Source of the DNA: RGIG4608 sp045631445
GTDB taxonomy: Bacteria > Bacillota > Clostridia > Oscillospirales > CAG-272
Assembly (NCBI GenBank): GCA_045631445.1
Contig: JAZQUS010000097.1
Coordinates: 1-12,742 of the forward strand
Length of the DNA: 12,742 nucleotides
Reading direction: 5' to 3'
Both the position numbers and the translations under genes were made by a program. The stretch's first letter is position 1, and the number at the start of each line of letters is the position of its first letter. Below, in pieces: positions 7,236 through 12,742 of the stretch. The notes beneath the pieces were generated by a model, which saw only the letters and a program-made list of their open reading frames with translations, did not search any database and was not told the DNA's origin.

Positions 7236-7832
7236 ATGCGTTTTATAGGATTTTATGACTACACAACATGGCTTACTTATGTTAGCTTGGCTTCCGCTGT
7301 TGTGGGAATTATACAAGCAACGAGAGGGAATCTCGGTGTGGCTGTGTTCTGCGTATTCTTTTCGGGATTTTGCGATATGTTTGATGGCATTGTTGCAAGA
7401 ACGAAAAAGAACAGAACTGAAGATCAGAAAAATTTTGGTATTCAAATAGACTCACTCACGGACGTTATCGCATTTGGCGTAACCCCTGCGATTGTGTTCT
7501 ACTTCCACGGTGTGCGTTCAACTCTTGGAATCTGCATTCTCGTTGCATACGTGCTTTGCGGACTTATCCGACTTGCATTTTTTAACGTGCTTGAGACAAA
7601 ACGCCAGGCAAATCCCGAGGAAAGTGCATGCTTGAAGGCATTTCGCGGAATGCCCATCACGTTTTCTGCGATGATTACACCTATAGTTTGTCTTATTGGT
7701 TGGGCTTTGCCATATAGTGTGAGCATTTGGCTCTACCATATCGCACCGATTGCTATGGCATTTATGTTTGTTTTAGACGTTAAAATTCCCAAGCTCGACG
7801 TTGGTAAATTGCTTTTTGGAAAGAAAAAATAA
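7236..7832 (+). CDS. pssA: CDP-diacylglycerol--serine O-phosphatidyltransferase
   Basis: A 198-residue membrane enzyme that makes phosphatidylserine from CDP-diacylglycerol and L-serine. The CDP-alcohol phosphotransferase signature is D47xxD50-G51xxA54-R55 ... G68xxxD72xxxD76. The middle spacer is 12 residues rather than the 8 of the standard motif, and the following IDSLTDVIAFGVTP is the PssA-type DSLxDxxxFGxxP block. About six to seven further hydrophobic segments follow, and the C-terminus is basic (LLFGKKK). The frame is open back to ATG 7158 inside popT, but AGGAGG at 7222-7227 lies eight bases before ATG 7236, one base after the popT stop, so the shorter start is chosen. It is last in the operon, before a strong terminator. 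No phosphatidylserine decarboxylase gene is in the window. Confidence 0.9.
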   Translation: MRFIGFYDYTTWLTYVSLASAVVGIIQATRGNLGVAVFCVFFSGFCDMFDGIVARTKKNRTEDQKNFGIQIDSLTDVIAFGVTPAIVFYFHGVRSTLGICILVAYVLCGLIRLAFFNVLETKRQANPEESACLKAFRGMPITFSAMITPIVCLIGWALPYSVSIWLYHIAPIAMAFMFVLDVKIPKLDVGKLLFGKKK

Positions 7833-7847
7833 GAAATACATAAAATT

Positions 7848-7890
7848 AAGAAGCGCAGGGCGTTCTCGACGAATGCCTTGCGCTTCTTTT
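7848..7890 (+). terminator. Intrinsic terminator of the pgsA-popT-pssA operon
   Basis: A 14-bp stem AAGAAGCGCAGGGC (7848-7861) / GCCTTGCGCTTCTT (7875-7888), with one G-T wobble and a 13-nt loop, followed by TTTGCTTTGCTTTT. It starts 16 nt after the pssA stop. Confidence 0.9.
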
Positions 7891-7921
7891 TGCTTTGCTT
7901 TTGTTATTGAATTATAATGCA

Positions 7922-7950
7922 ATCCCCCAAACGAAACGCGTTTGGGGGAT
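7922..7950 (-). terminator. Hairpin downstream of the peptidase gene, likely terminator
   Basis: A perfect 12-bp stem ATCCCCCAAACG / CGTTTGGGGGAT with a 5-nt loop lies just past the peptidase stop at 7965. On the minus strand the following sequence (TGCATTATAATT) is only weakly U-rich, so efficiency is uncertain. Together with 7848-7890 it separates two converging transcripts. Confidence 0.65.
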
Positions 7951-7964
7951 AAATTTATGTAAAG

Positions 7965-9731
7965 CTATTCGGTTTCTTCTTCAATTTCAATTTTATTTTT
8001 GATAATTGGGGTTATAATATTCGAGGTATAGAGCCCCTTGCAATACTTACATTGCCTGTACTTGCCTATGGGGTCTGTGTAAGTAGGATCCACAACGTGA
8101 CTTTCGGTTCCCGATATATATCCGCACGAGGTGCAGTACTTCCGATGCGATGTGTTATTAATCGTTTGATATCCCCATTTATGTTCACCGCTTGAGGTGT
8201 ATCCGCAGTCGGTGCAGGTATAGGAATGATAAGTTGAACCTGTGCTTGTATATTGGAGCGTATGCCATTGGGTTTCCGTGTAGCCGCAGTCTGTGCAAGT
8301 AGCAGTATGAGTTGTTCCGTCAACACTAACAAATGCCCAATTGTGATTATATGTAAATTCCATACCGCAGGAATCATATGTACATTTGCTTGAATGTTGA
8401 AAATTATCAATTGAAATATGAGTAAACGTGTGTGTAATTAACATATATTCGTTACAAAATTTACAAATGTACGAATGCCCATTTTCATCTTTTGTTTTAT
8501 TCCAAATATGAGTTTGAAAAGTGTTACATCCGCATGATAATAACAACTGATGTTGATATAAATTATCTCTAACAAATGTAGGTGTATTACTATACAATTC
8601 AATTTCTTCAGCACAATAACAATAATATTCAATTACTTCATTACCCATATCATCAGTAGTGATTACTCCATAATTATCACTACATCTATGAGGAAGTTTA
8701 ATATTTATTACTAATGCAGATTTATAAATATAGTAGTTCTTATTTGTTTCAGGATCTTTATTTAATTCTTCAACATAATTTTCTGGTGTTGCGTGTGTTG
8801 AATTTCTCCCCCAACCAAAATTACAGTAAATCTTATCTGTAGTTTCGTCATAATCATAAGCAACTACCCAGTGGCTACCACCCTCGCCGCTTCCATTTTC
8901 ACTTTCATTTTCACTTCCAATCCACAGCAACACCGGATAACCTTCGTTTATTTTTTCTATAACAAAATCTCTAACTTCATCGCTTTTATTGGGATTTAAA
9001 GAATGATTTATATCCCATATTTCGTACTCGTCATTATTTGTGAATTTTAACACATCATTCATATATTTATGAATTATCTGTTTTATTCCAAAATGATTAA
9101 GCCCCGGCCACAAATTAGGATAATTAACGCCCGTCAAAGAAGCCCCAAAAGTTAATAGTTTAGCATGCAACGAATCTTCTTTTATTTTATCTATGTAATT
9201 AAAGTAATCAATGTTTTCCTGCACTTCGTCATTAGTGTAATAAGAACTATTATATCCTTTTGGTTTATCAAACATAGAACCTGGTGAATTTCTTCTGCAT
9301 ATCATATTATAACAATTTCCAACAGATGGTTGATCATACTCAGGTGGAACAATTTTATCATCTAAATATGTATCGTAATAACATAACAACATATCTATTG
9401 CGACATATCCGCACGATCCAATTGTATTATGTCCATGATTTGTGGTCAAATTATCAAAATATGATTCCATAAAATTGTCATACTGATATATGTATGAACT
9501 GTATGTTCCACCTTGAACACCTGTTTCTGTATAATCATGAAGCACACTTCCAGTACTATATCCTACAGATTCATCATTATCACAATCATCACTTTCATCC
9601 TCAAAATCGCCAACATATGACATTTCATTCGTTTCGTCAACGCCATCCGCAGCCCAAACTAAATTATTAGGCACAAACGCATATAATTGAAATATACAAA
9701 TAATAAAAACAAATAAACAAATTTTTTTCAT
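7965..9731 (-). CDS. Secreted papain-like cysteine peptidase with C-terminal His/CxxC repeats
   Basis: A 588-residue exported protein. The signal peptide is about 1-28 (MKKICLFVFIICIFQLYAFV... ending VWAA), followed by an acidic D/E-rich stretch (31-55). The peptidase domain is about 80-345. The likely nucleophile is C107 in TIGSCGYVAIDMLLCYYDTY, the likely histidine is H287 in GGSHWVVAYDYD, and N304 sits in CNFGWG. The C-H-N order and the NxGWG motif fit papain-fold families (C39-like or C10/streptopain-like); I cannot choose between them. From about residue 370 the protein is cysteine/histidine-rich, with CxxC-type pairs at 423/426, 450/455, 479/482, 506/509, 533/536 and 561/564, a period of 27-29 residues, most preceded by His at -4 and near -18. 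No sortase motif or C-terminal membrane anchor is visible. AGGAGG, four bases before ATG 9731, overlaps the stop of the lipoprotein gene, so the pair is probably co-translated. The substrate is unknown. Confidence 0.82.
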   Translation of the reverse strand: MKKICLFVFIICIFQLYAFVPNNLVWAADGVDETNEMSYVGDFEDESDDCDNDESVGYSTGSVLHDYTETGVQGGTYSSYIYQYDNFMESYFDNLTTNHGHNTIGSCGYVAIDMLLCYYDTYLDDKIVPPEYDQPSVGNCYNMICRRNSPGSMFDKPKGYNSSYYTNDEVQENIDYFNYIDKIKEDSLHAKLLTFGASLTGVNYPNLWPGLNHFGIKQIIHKYMNDVLKFTNNDEYEIWDINHSLNPNKSDEVRDFVIEKINEGYPVLLWIGSENESENGSGEGGSHWVVAYDYDETTDKIYCNFGWGRNSTHATPENYVEELNKDPETNKNYYIYKSALVINIKLPHRCSDNYGVITTDDMGNEVIEYYCYCAEEIELYSNTPTFVRDNLYQHQLLLSCGCNTFQTHIWNKTKDENGHSYICKFCNEYMLITHTFTHISIDNFQHSSKCTYDSCGMEFTYNHNWAFVSVDGTTHTATCTDCGYTETQWHTLQYTSTGSTYHSYTCTDCGYTSSGEHKWGYQTINNTSHRKYCTSCGYISGTESHVVDPTYTDPIGKYRQCKYCKGLYTSNIITPIIKNKIEIEEETE

Positions 9732-9739
9732 ATGTCCTC

Positions 9740-10411
9740 CTATTTAATTACAACCAAATTTTCCAACAACATATCGCAAACGTCGGAGTAGTATTCCTCA
9801 TAGTTGCCGTCCTCAAGCAAAGGTACTGAAAAGACTATTTCCATTATTATTTTATCTTCAGCATATAAACCGTATGATAAGAGTTTGGAAAAATTGGGAT
9901 CACCAATATTGCGATTCTTATAAATTTCTTGAAGGTACATTATGTCATCCATAACATCATCATTTAACGGTTCTAATAACCTAATTTCAAATTCGGCATT
10001 ATCAGCAACATCTATACCCCACATGCGAAATTGATAATCAATTCTAAATTTGCTTTCTTCAGTGCTTTTTATTGCATAAAAAGTTCCACGCAAAACACTC
10101 CACGAATATACAAGCTTCTTATTTTTTATAGTTCCAAGTGCATTAATTTGGTATAATGTTTCTTGAATGCATTCTTCATCGTCCAAATCAAAGAGAATGA
10201 AAGTGTTTCCATCTTTGGGAGCATTATTTATATATTCTTCAGCATCTTTGAATGTGTCAAAATTTCGGCTCGCATTATGCCATCCGCGTTGAGTCCAAGG
10301 AAATTGAATATTGCACGAAGACAAATTTAATACACCCACTACCAAAATCACAACAAGCATCAATTTCGCAACGAGCTTTGTTTTGCTAAGTTTAAGATTT
10401 GTGTTTTTCAT
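9740..10411 (-). CDS. Putative lipoprotein of unknown function
   Basis: A 223-residue protein with a lipoprotein signal peptide: basic start (MKNTNLKLSKTKLVAK), hydrophobic core (LMLVVILVVGVLNL) and lipobox LSSC with lipidated C33. The mature part has no other membrane segment and one further cysteine pair candidate (C86 region, EECIQ, and CDML near the end). It is rich in acidic and aromatic residues. I do not recognise the family. AAAGGAG lies nine bases before ATG 10411, and a good promoter lies just upstream. Its TAG stop is the first three bases of TAGGAGG, the ribosome binding site of the peptidase gene, so the two form a coupled pair. A role as membrane partner, inhibitor or substrate receptor of the peptidase is plausible but is inferred only from this arrangement. 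Confidence 0.78.
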   Translation of the reverse strand: MKNTNLKLSKTKLVAKLMLVVILVVGVLNLSSCNIQFPWTQRGWHNASRNFDTFKDAEEYINNAPKDGNTFILFDLDDEECIQETLYQINALGTIKNKKLVYSWSVLRGTFYAIKSTEESKFRIDYQFRMWGIDVADNAEFEIRLLEPLNDDVMDDIMYLQEIYKNRNIGDPNFSKLLSYGLYAEDKIIMEIVFSVPLLEDGNYEEYYSDVCDMLLENLVVIK

Positions 10412-10441
10412 AATAAAAAACTCCTTTCGTTTTCCTAATTC

Positions 10442-10471
10442 ATTTTATCACATTTTAACGTATCGTGTCAA
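10442..10471 (-). promoter_or_regulatory. Sigma-A promoter of the lipoprotein-peptidase pair
   Basis: On the minus strand, a perfect -35 TTGACA (10471-10466), an 18-bp spacer and -10 TAAAAT (10447-10442) preceded by TGA (extended -10). The transcript would start near 10435, about 24 nt before ATG 10411. Confidence 0.8.
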
Positions 10472-10521
10472 TACGGTTTTTGTCGGTGCTAATAGCGGTG
10501 AAAGACAAATAAATATTTCTT

Positions 10522-10533
10522 TTAGACTTTCAT
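10522..10533 (-). other. Three-codon mini-ORF (Met-Lys-Val-stop) with a strong ribosome binding site
   Basis: AAAGGAG (10547-10541) lies seven bases before ATG AAA GTC TAA. The surrounding CCGAAAGGAG nearly matches the ACGAAAGGAG in front of the lipoprotein gene 120 bp downstream. It could be a leader peptide, or the stump of a gene or gene copy lost by deletion. The strong site makes pure chance less likely but not excluded. It lies upstream of the 10442-10471 promoter, so it would need a different promoter. Confidence 0.4.
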
Positions 10534-10784
10534 AAGAATTCTCCTTTCGGTATCATAAATTTCTTTTCAAAAAGGCATAGTTTCCCCGTTTTAAAAAGTG
10601 TTCTAAATATATATACCCGTTTTCTTCGAAAAATTCTTCAACTTTTTTCAACTTTTTTCAAAAAATGTGAAATGTTTACGGTTTGTTAACAAATTTTGGG
10701 GGGTTAGGGAGATTGTTTATGTTTGGCGCGGGACGTGTAATGTCGCCGACCCATGCAGTTTGATTGTTAAATAAATCCACAATT
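10534..10784. other. Gene-free AT-rich stretch between the mini-ORF and dapL
   Basis: I see no gene here. It contains a short 10-bp-period direct repeat (CAACTTTTTT twice, about 10639-10660) and the perfect palindrome TTTGTTAACAAA (10682-10693), followed by a GGGGGG run. No clear hairpin with a T-tract was found for ending dapL transcription. ATAAATCCACAATTT, ending just before the dapL stop, also occurs at about 964-978. Confidence 0.4.
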
Positions 10785-11954
10785 TTACAGTAATTTATTC
10801 AGTCGATCTACTGCTTCTAAAATATCGCTTCTATTTGCGAACGAGGAGAGTCTAAAATAGCCTTCACCGTTTTTGCCAAAGCCCACACCGGGCGTGCCGA
10901 CGATGTATGCTTTTGTTAGAAGAAAATCAAAAAAGTCCCACGAAGATTGACCGCGTGGGCACTCGATCCAAAGATATGGCGCGTGCTTTCCGCCGCAAAA
11001 GAAAATGTCTTTTTGCGTCAAAAAATCAACTAAAATCTGTGCATTTTCCATATAATAAGCTATGTTTTTGGCGTTTTCCGTTAATCCGTCGGGAGAGAGT
11101 GCAGTTATTGCTCCCATTTGCGATATATATGACGCTCCGTTGAATTTGGTTGCTTGTCTACGCGACCATAATTTGTTTAGCGGGGAGACATGCGGAATAA
11201 CCGTCCAACCGCATCTGACACCTGTAAATCCTGCCATTTTGGAGAGTGAGCACACCTCAATCGCACATGCACGCGCACCTTCAATTTCAAAAATGGAGTG
11301 TGGTAGGTCGGGGGATGAAATGTAAGATTCGTAAGCGGCGTCAAAAATGATAATCGACCCACTATCAAGCGCAAAATCAACAAAACTTTGTAAATTTTCG
11401 CGCGAAAAAACTGCTCCTGTTGGGTTGTTGGGGGAGCAAAGGTATATGACGTATGGTTTTTTGGGGAGATTTTTAGGGGAGGGAAGAAAATCATTCTCGC
11501 GATTTGCGTTCAAAAATCGAATTTTTCGTCCGGATATCAAATTCGAGTCGAGATAAACAGGATAAACGGGATCGCAAATGACGACTTCGTTGTCACCGAA
11601 GAGGTCACAAAGGTTGCCGAGATCACTTTTTGCTCCATCATTTATGAAAATTTCGTTGGGGGATAGTGAAATGTTGCGCTTTTTATAGTATTCCACAATG
11701 CAATTTCGCAACTGGGGTATCCCTTGAGTGTCACCGTAACCTCGAAATCCCTCGCGTGTACTCATTTCTATGGCCGCGTGTGACATGGCAGACGAAACGC
11801 ATTTGGGCAAGGGAAGTGTGATGTCACCAATGCCTAGTGAGATAATTTTTTTGCTCGGAGTTTGGCACTTTTGCGCTTCAACCCTGCGCGCAATCTCGCA
11901 AAAAAGATAGTTTTCAGGAATTTTGCTGAAATTTTCGTTGAGCTTTATTTTCAT
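10785..11954 (-). CDS. dapL: LL-diaminopimelate aminotransferase
   Basis: A 389-residue PLP enzyme of aminotransferase class I/II. It converts tetrahydrodipicolinate and glutamate directly to LL-2,6-diaminopimelate, bypassing the acyl-blocked steps of lysine and meso-DAP (peptidoglycan) synthesis. Strong DapL signatures are LNENFSKIPENYLFCEIARR at the N-terminus, GIGDITLPLP (41-50), FRGYGDTQG (70-78), DGAKSDLGN (106-114), DPVYPVY (128-134), SPNNPTG (174-180), DAAYE (205-209), SLSK with the PLP lysine K239, TGVRCG (244-249) and RLSSF with the carboxylate-binding R368. Length is slightly below the roughly 400-410 usual for DapL. The frame is open to 12065, but that 37-residue extension is low-complexity, and AAGGAGG lies six bases before ATG 11954, so the shorter start is used. 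It stands alone, without other dap genes. The inverted-repeat block begins 37 bp upstream, so its promoter must lie within or very near that block. Confidence 0.95.
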   Translation of the reverse strand: MKIKLNENFSKIPENYLFCEIARRVEAQKCQTPSKKIISLGIGDITLPLPKCVSSAMSHAAIEMSTREGFRGYGDTQGIPQLRNCIVEYYKKRNISLSPNEIFINDGAKSDLGNLCDLFGDNEVVICDPVYPVYLDSNLISGRKIRFLNANRENDFLPSPKNLPKKPYVIYLCSPNNPTGAVFSRENLQSFVDFALDSGSIIIFDAAYESYISSPDLPHSIFEIEGARACAIEVCSLSKMAGFTGVRCGWTVIPHVSPLNKLWSRRQATKFNGASYISQMGAITALSPDGLTENAKNIAYYMENAQILVDFLTQKDIFFCGGKHAPYLWIECPRGQSSWDFFDFLLTKAYIVGTPGVGFGKNGEGYFRLSSFANRSDILEAVDRLNKLL

Positions 11955-11990
11955 GTTTTTCCTCCTTTTCAAATTTTGATTTGCAGGGAT

Positions 11991-12076
11991 AGTTACAAAG
12001 ATAAAAATTTTCGCTTTTTTGAAAAAAAGCTCGCAAAAAACTTTTAATCGTATTAGGGTAAACAAATTTCGCGCAA
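11991..12076 (+). repeat. Left arm of a long imperfect inverted repeat
   Basis: Starting AGTTACAAAG and running inward, this 86-bp segment matches the reverse complement of 12661-12742. Shared exact blocks in order are AGTTACAAAG, TTTTTGAAAAAA, TTTTAATCGT and CGCGCAA, separated by small mismatches and 1-2 base gaps. It begins 37 bp upstream of the dapL start codon and includes a GCTTTTTT/AAAAAAGC hairpin. Confidence 0.7.
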
Positions 12077-12111
12077 TGCGCGTGACTCACTTCTTCGCGC
12101 TCGTTACACTT

Positions 12112-12139
12112 GTTTTTATTGCACAGGTGCAACAAAAAC
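12112..12139. repeat. Hairpin inside the inverted-repeat block
   Basis: Arms GTTTTTATTGCAC (12112-12124) and GTGCAACAAAAAC (12127-12139) pair over 13 bp with one mismatch around a 2-nt centre. It lies between the left arm and the tandem array. No gene partner is apparent. Confidence 0.6.
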
Positions 12140-12170
12140 CGCGCCTTGCTACTCTGCACATAGAGTTTTT

Positions 12171-12570
12171 GATAGCAAAATGGCTTCGCACAAATCCGTA
12201 GGGGAGGGGTTTTCCCTCCCGCCAAAAATGAAATTAGTTTGAGTTCATAAGCGGGTGCACGGAGTGCCCCCCTACAAAATCGGTACATAACCACTTTGAT
12301 AGCAAAATGGCTACGCACAAATCCGTAGGGGAGGGGTTTTCCCTCCCGCCAAAAATGAAATTAGTTTGAGTTCATAAGCGGGTGCACGGAGTGCCCCCCT
12401 ACAAAATCGGTACATAACCGTTTTGATAGCAAAATGGCAACGCACAAATCCGTAGGGGAGGGGTTTTCCCTCCCGCCAAAAATGAAATTAGTTTGAGTTC
12501 ATAAGCGGGTGCACGGAGTGCCCCCCTACAAAATCGGCACATAACCGTTTTGATAGCAAAATGGCTACGC
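12171..12570. repeat. 127-bp tandem repeat array, three full copies plus a 19-bp partial
   Basis: Units start at 12171, 12298 and 12425, each exactly 127 bp and beginning GATAGCAAAATGG; a fourth breaks off at 12570. Copies differ at only a few positions: CTTCGC/CTACGC/CAACGC near the start, and ACTTT/GTTTT and GGTAC/GGCAC near the end. Each unit holds two GC-rich hairpins: GGGAGGG-GTTTT-CCCTCCC (12202-12220 in copy one) and GGGTGCAC-GGA-GTGCCCCC (12253-12271). The hairpins are flanked by GTAGGGG and CCCCTAC in opposite orientations and separated by an AT-rich spacer. The length is not a multiple of three and no plausible coding frame runs through it. Near identity suggests recent expansion. 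Confidence 0.95.
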
Positions 12571-12588
12571 TTTTAGTAGCAAATCATA

Positions 12589-12624
12589 GATTTTTAAGGC
12601 TCCTGTTAAAATGCCTTAAAAATC
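12589..12624. repeat. 12-bp perfect stem-loop
   Basis: GATTTTTAAGGC (12589-12600) and GCCTTAAAAATC (12613-12624) pair perfectly around a 12-nt loop. It lies just right of the tandem array. No T-tract follows, so it is not a typical terminator. Confidence 0.75.
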
Positions 12625-12629
12625 GTTAT

Positions 12630-12657
12630 GTAATGTTTGATTTCAATCAAACATTAC
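12630..12657. repeat. 13-bp perfect stem-loop with an outer 5-bp stem
   Basis: GTAATGTTTGATT (12630-12642) pairs perfectly with AATCAAACATTAC (12645-12657) around two bases. An outer AATCG/CGATT pair extends it if TTATG is bulged. The AATC on the left also belongs to the right arm of the preceding stem-loop, so the outer stem and the previous hairpin compete for it. Confidence 0.75.
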
Positions 12658-12660
12658 GAT

Positions 12661-12742
12661 TTGCGCGGAATAATTTAATACCCACGATTAAAAAGTTTTT
12701 GCCAAGCTTTTTTCAAAAAGCGTAATTTTTTACTTTGTAACT
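12661..12742 (-). repeat. Right arm of the long imperfect inverted repeat (reaches the window end)
   Basis: Read on the minus strand from 12742 inward it starts AGTTACAAAG and mirrors 11991-12076. It includes the GCTTTTT/AAAAAGC hairpin, TTTTAATCGT and CGCGCAA. The match runs to the last base of the window, so the repeat may extend further. Confidence 0.7.

Noticed and set aside
11955..12065. 37-residue N-terminal extension of dapL
   Set aside because: The extension is Lys/Phe-rich and encoded by the leader and left repeat arm; AAGGAGG precedes ATG 11954, and DapL proteins start with the LNENF block.
11914..12318. 134-codon minus-strand ORF upstream of dapL
   Set aside because: It overlaps the dapL start in another frame, runs through the inverted and tandem repeats, and has no recognisable domain or ribosome binding site.
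12171..12570. CRISPR array
   Set aside because: The unit is 127 bp, and the segments between hairpins are identical from copy to copy, so there are no spacers; no cas genes are present.

Overview
The window looks like chromosome of a low-to-mid GC Firmicute of class Clostridia, probably an uncultured gut lineage. This is inferred from AGGAGG-type ribosome binding sites, near-consensus sigma-A promoters, the gene families present (DapL, MMPL, DUF368, short CDP-alcohol phosphotransferases) and GC-rich hairpin repeats scattered between AT-rich genes. No rRNA, tRNA, CRISPR array or transposase was seen.

Layout. (1) 1-1161 is repeat-rich. It holds a minus-strand ORF (106-867) resembling a piece of a large phage or mobile-element protein; both ends of the ORF run into short repeat elements. 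An AT-rich gap follows, with three DnaA-box-like 9-mers exactly 21 bp apart. (2) 1162-2157 (+) encodes a membrane-anchored extracytoplasmic protein with a possible TIM-barrel fold, ending at a perfect bidirectional terminator. (3) 2204-5536 (-) encodes a large MMPL/RND exporter whose second external loop is about 580 residues long and appears to be built from five degenerate repeats. (4) A divergent intergenic region with one promoter each way leads to a tight three-gene envelope-lipid operon, 5824-7832 (+): pgsA, a DUF368 undecaprenyl-phosphate translocase (popT) and pssA. The first pair overlaps by 14 nt and the second is separated by 1 nt. (5) Convergent terminators at 7848-7950 separate it from a minus-strand pair, 7965-10411: a lipoprotein and a secreted papain-like cysteine peptidase carrying tandem His/CxxC repeats. 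These two look translationally coupled. (6) A gene-poor stretch holds a three-codon mini-ORF. (7) dapL (10785-11954, minus) makes LL-diaminopimelate for lysine and peptidoglycan. (8) 11991-12742 is a non-coding block flanked by inverted arms of at least 80 bp. It contains three near-identical 127-bp tandem repeats and several hairpins, and starts 37 bp upstream of dapL.

How the genes fit together. The core genes share a cell-envelope theme: anionic and serine phospholipid synthesis (pgsA, pssA), lipid-carrier recycling (popT), a peptidoglycan precursor (dapL) and an MMPL exporter. The peptidase/lipoprotein pair and the left-edge ORF look accessory. The least explained signals are the repeat-built MMPL loop, the inverted-repeat block upstream of dapL, a hairpin module that recurs at both ends of the window with compensated stems, and the peptidase's His/CxxC repeats.
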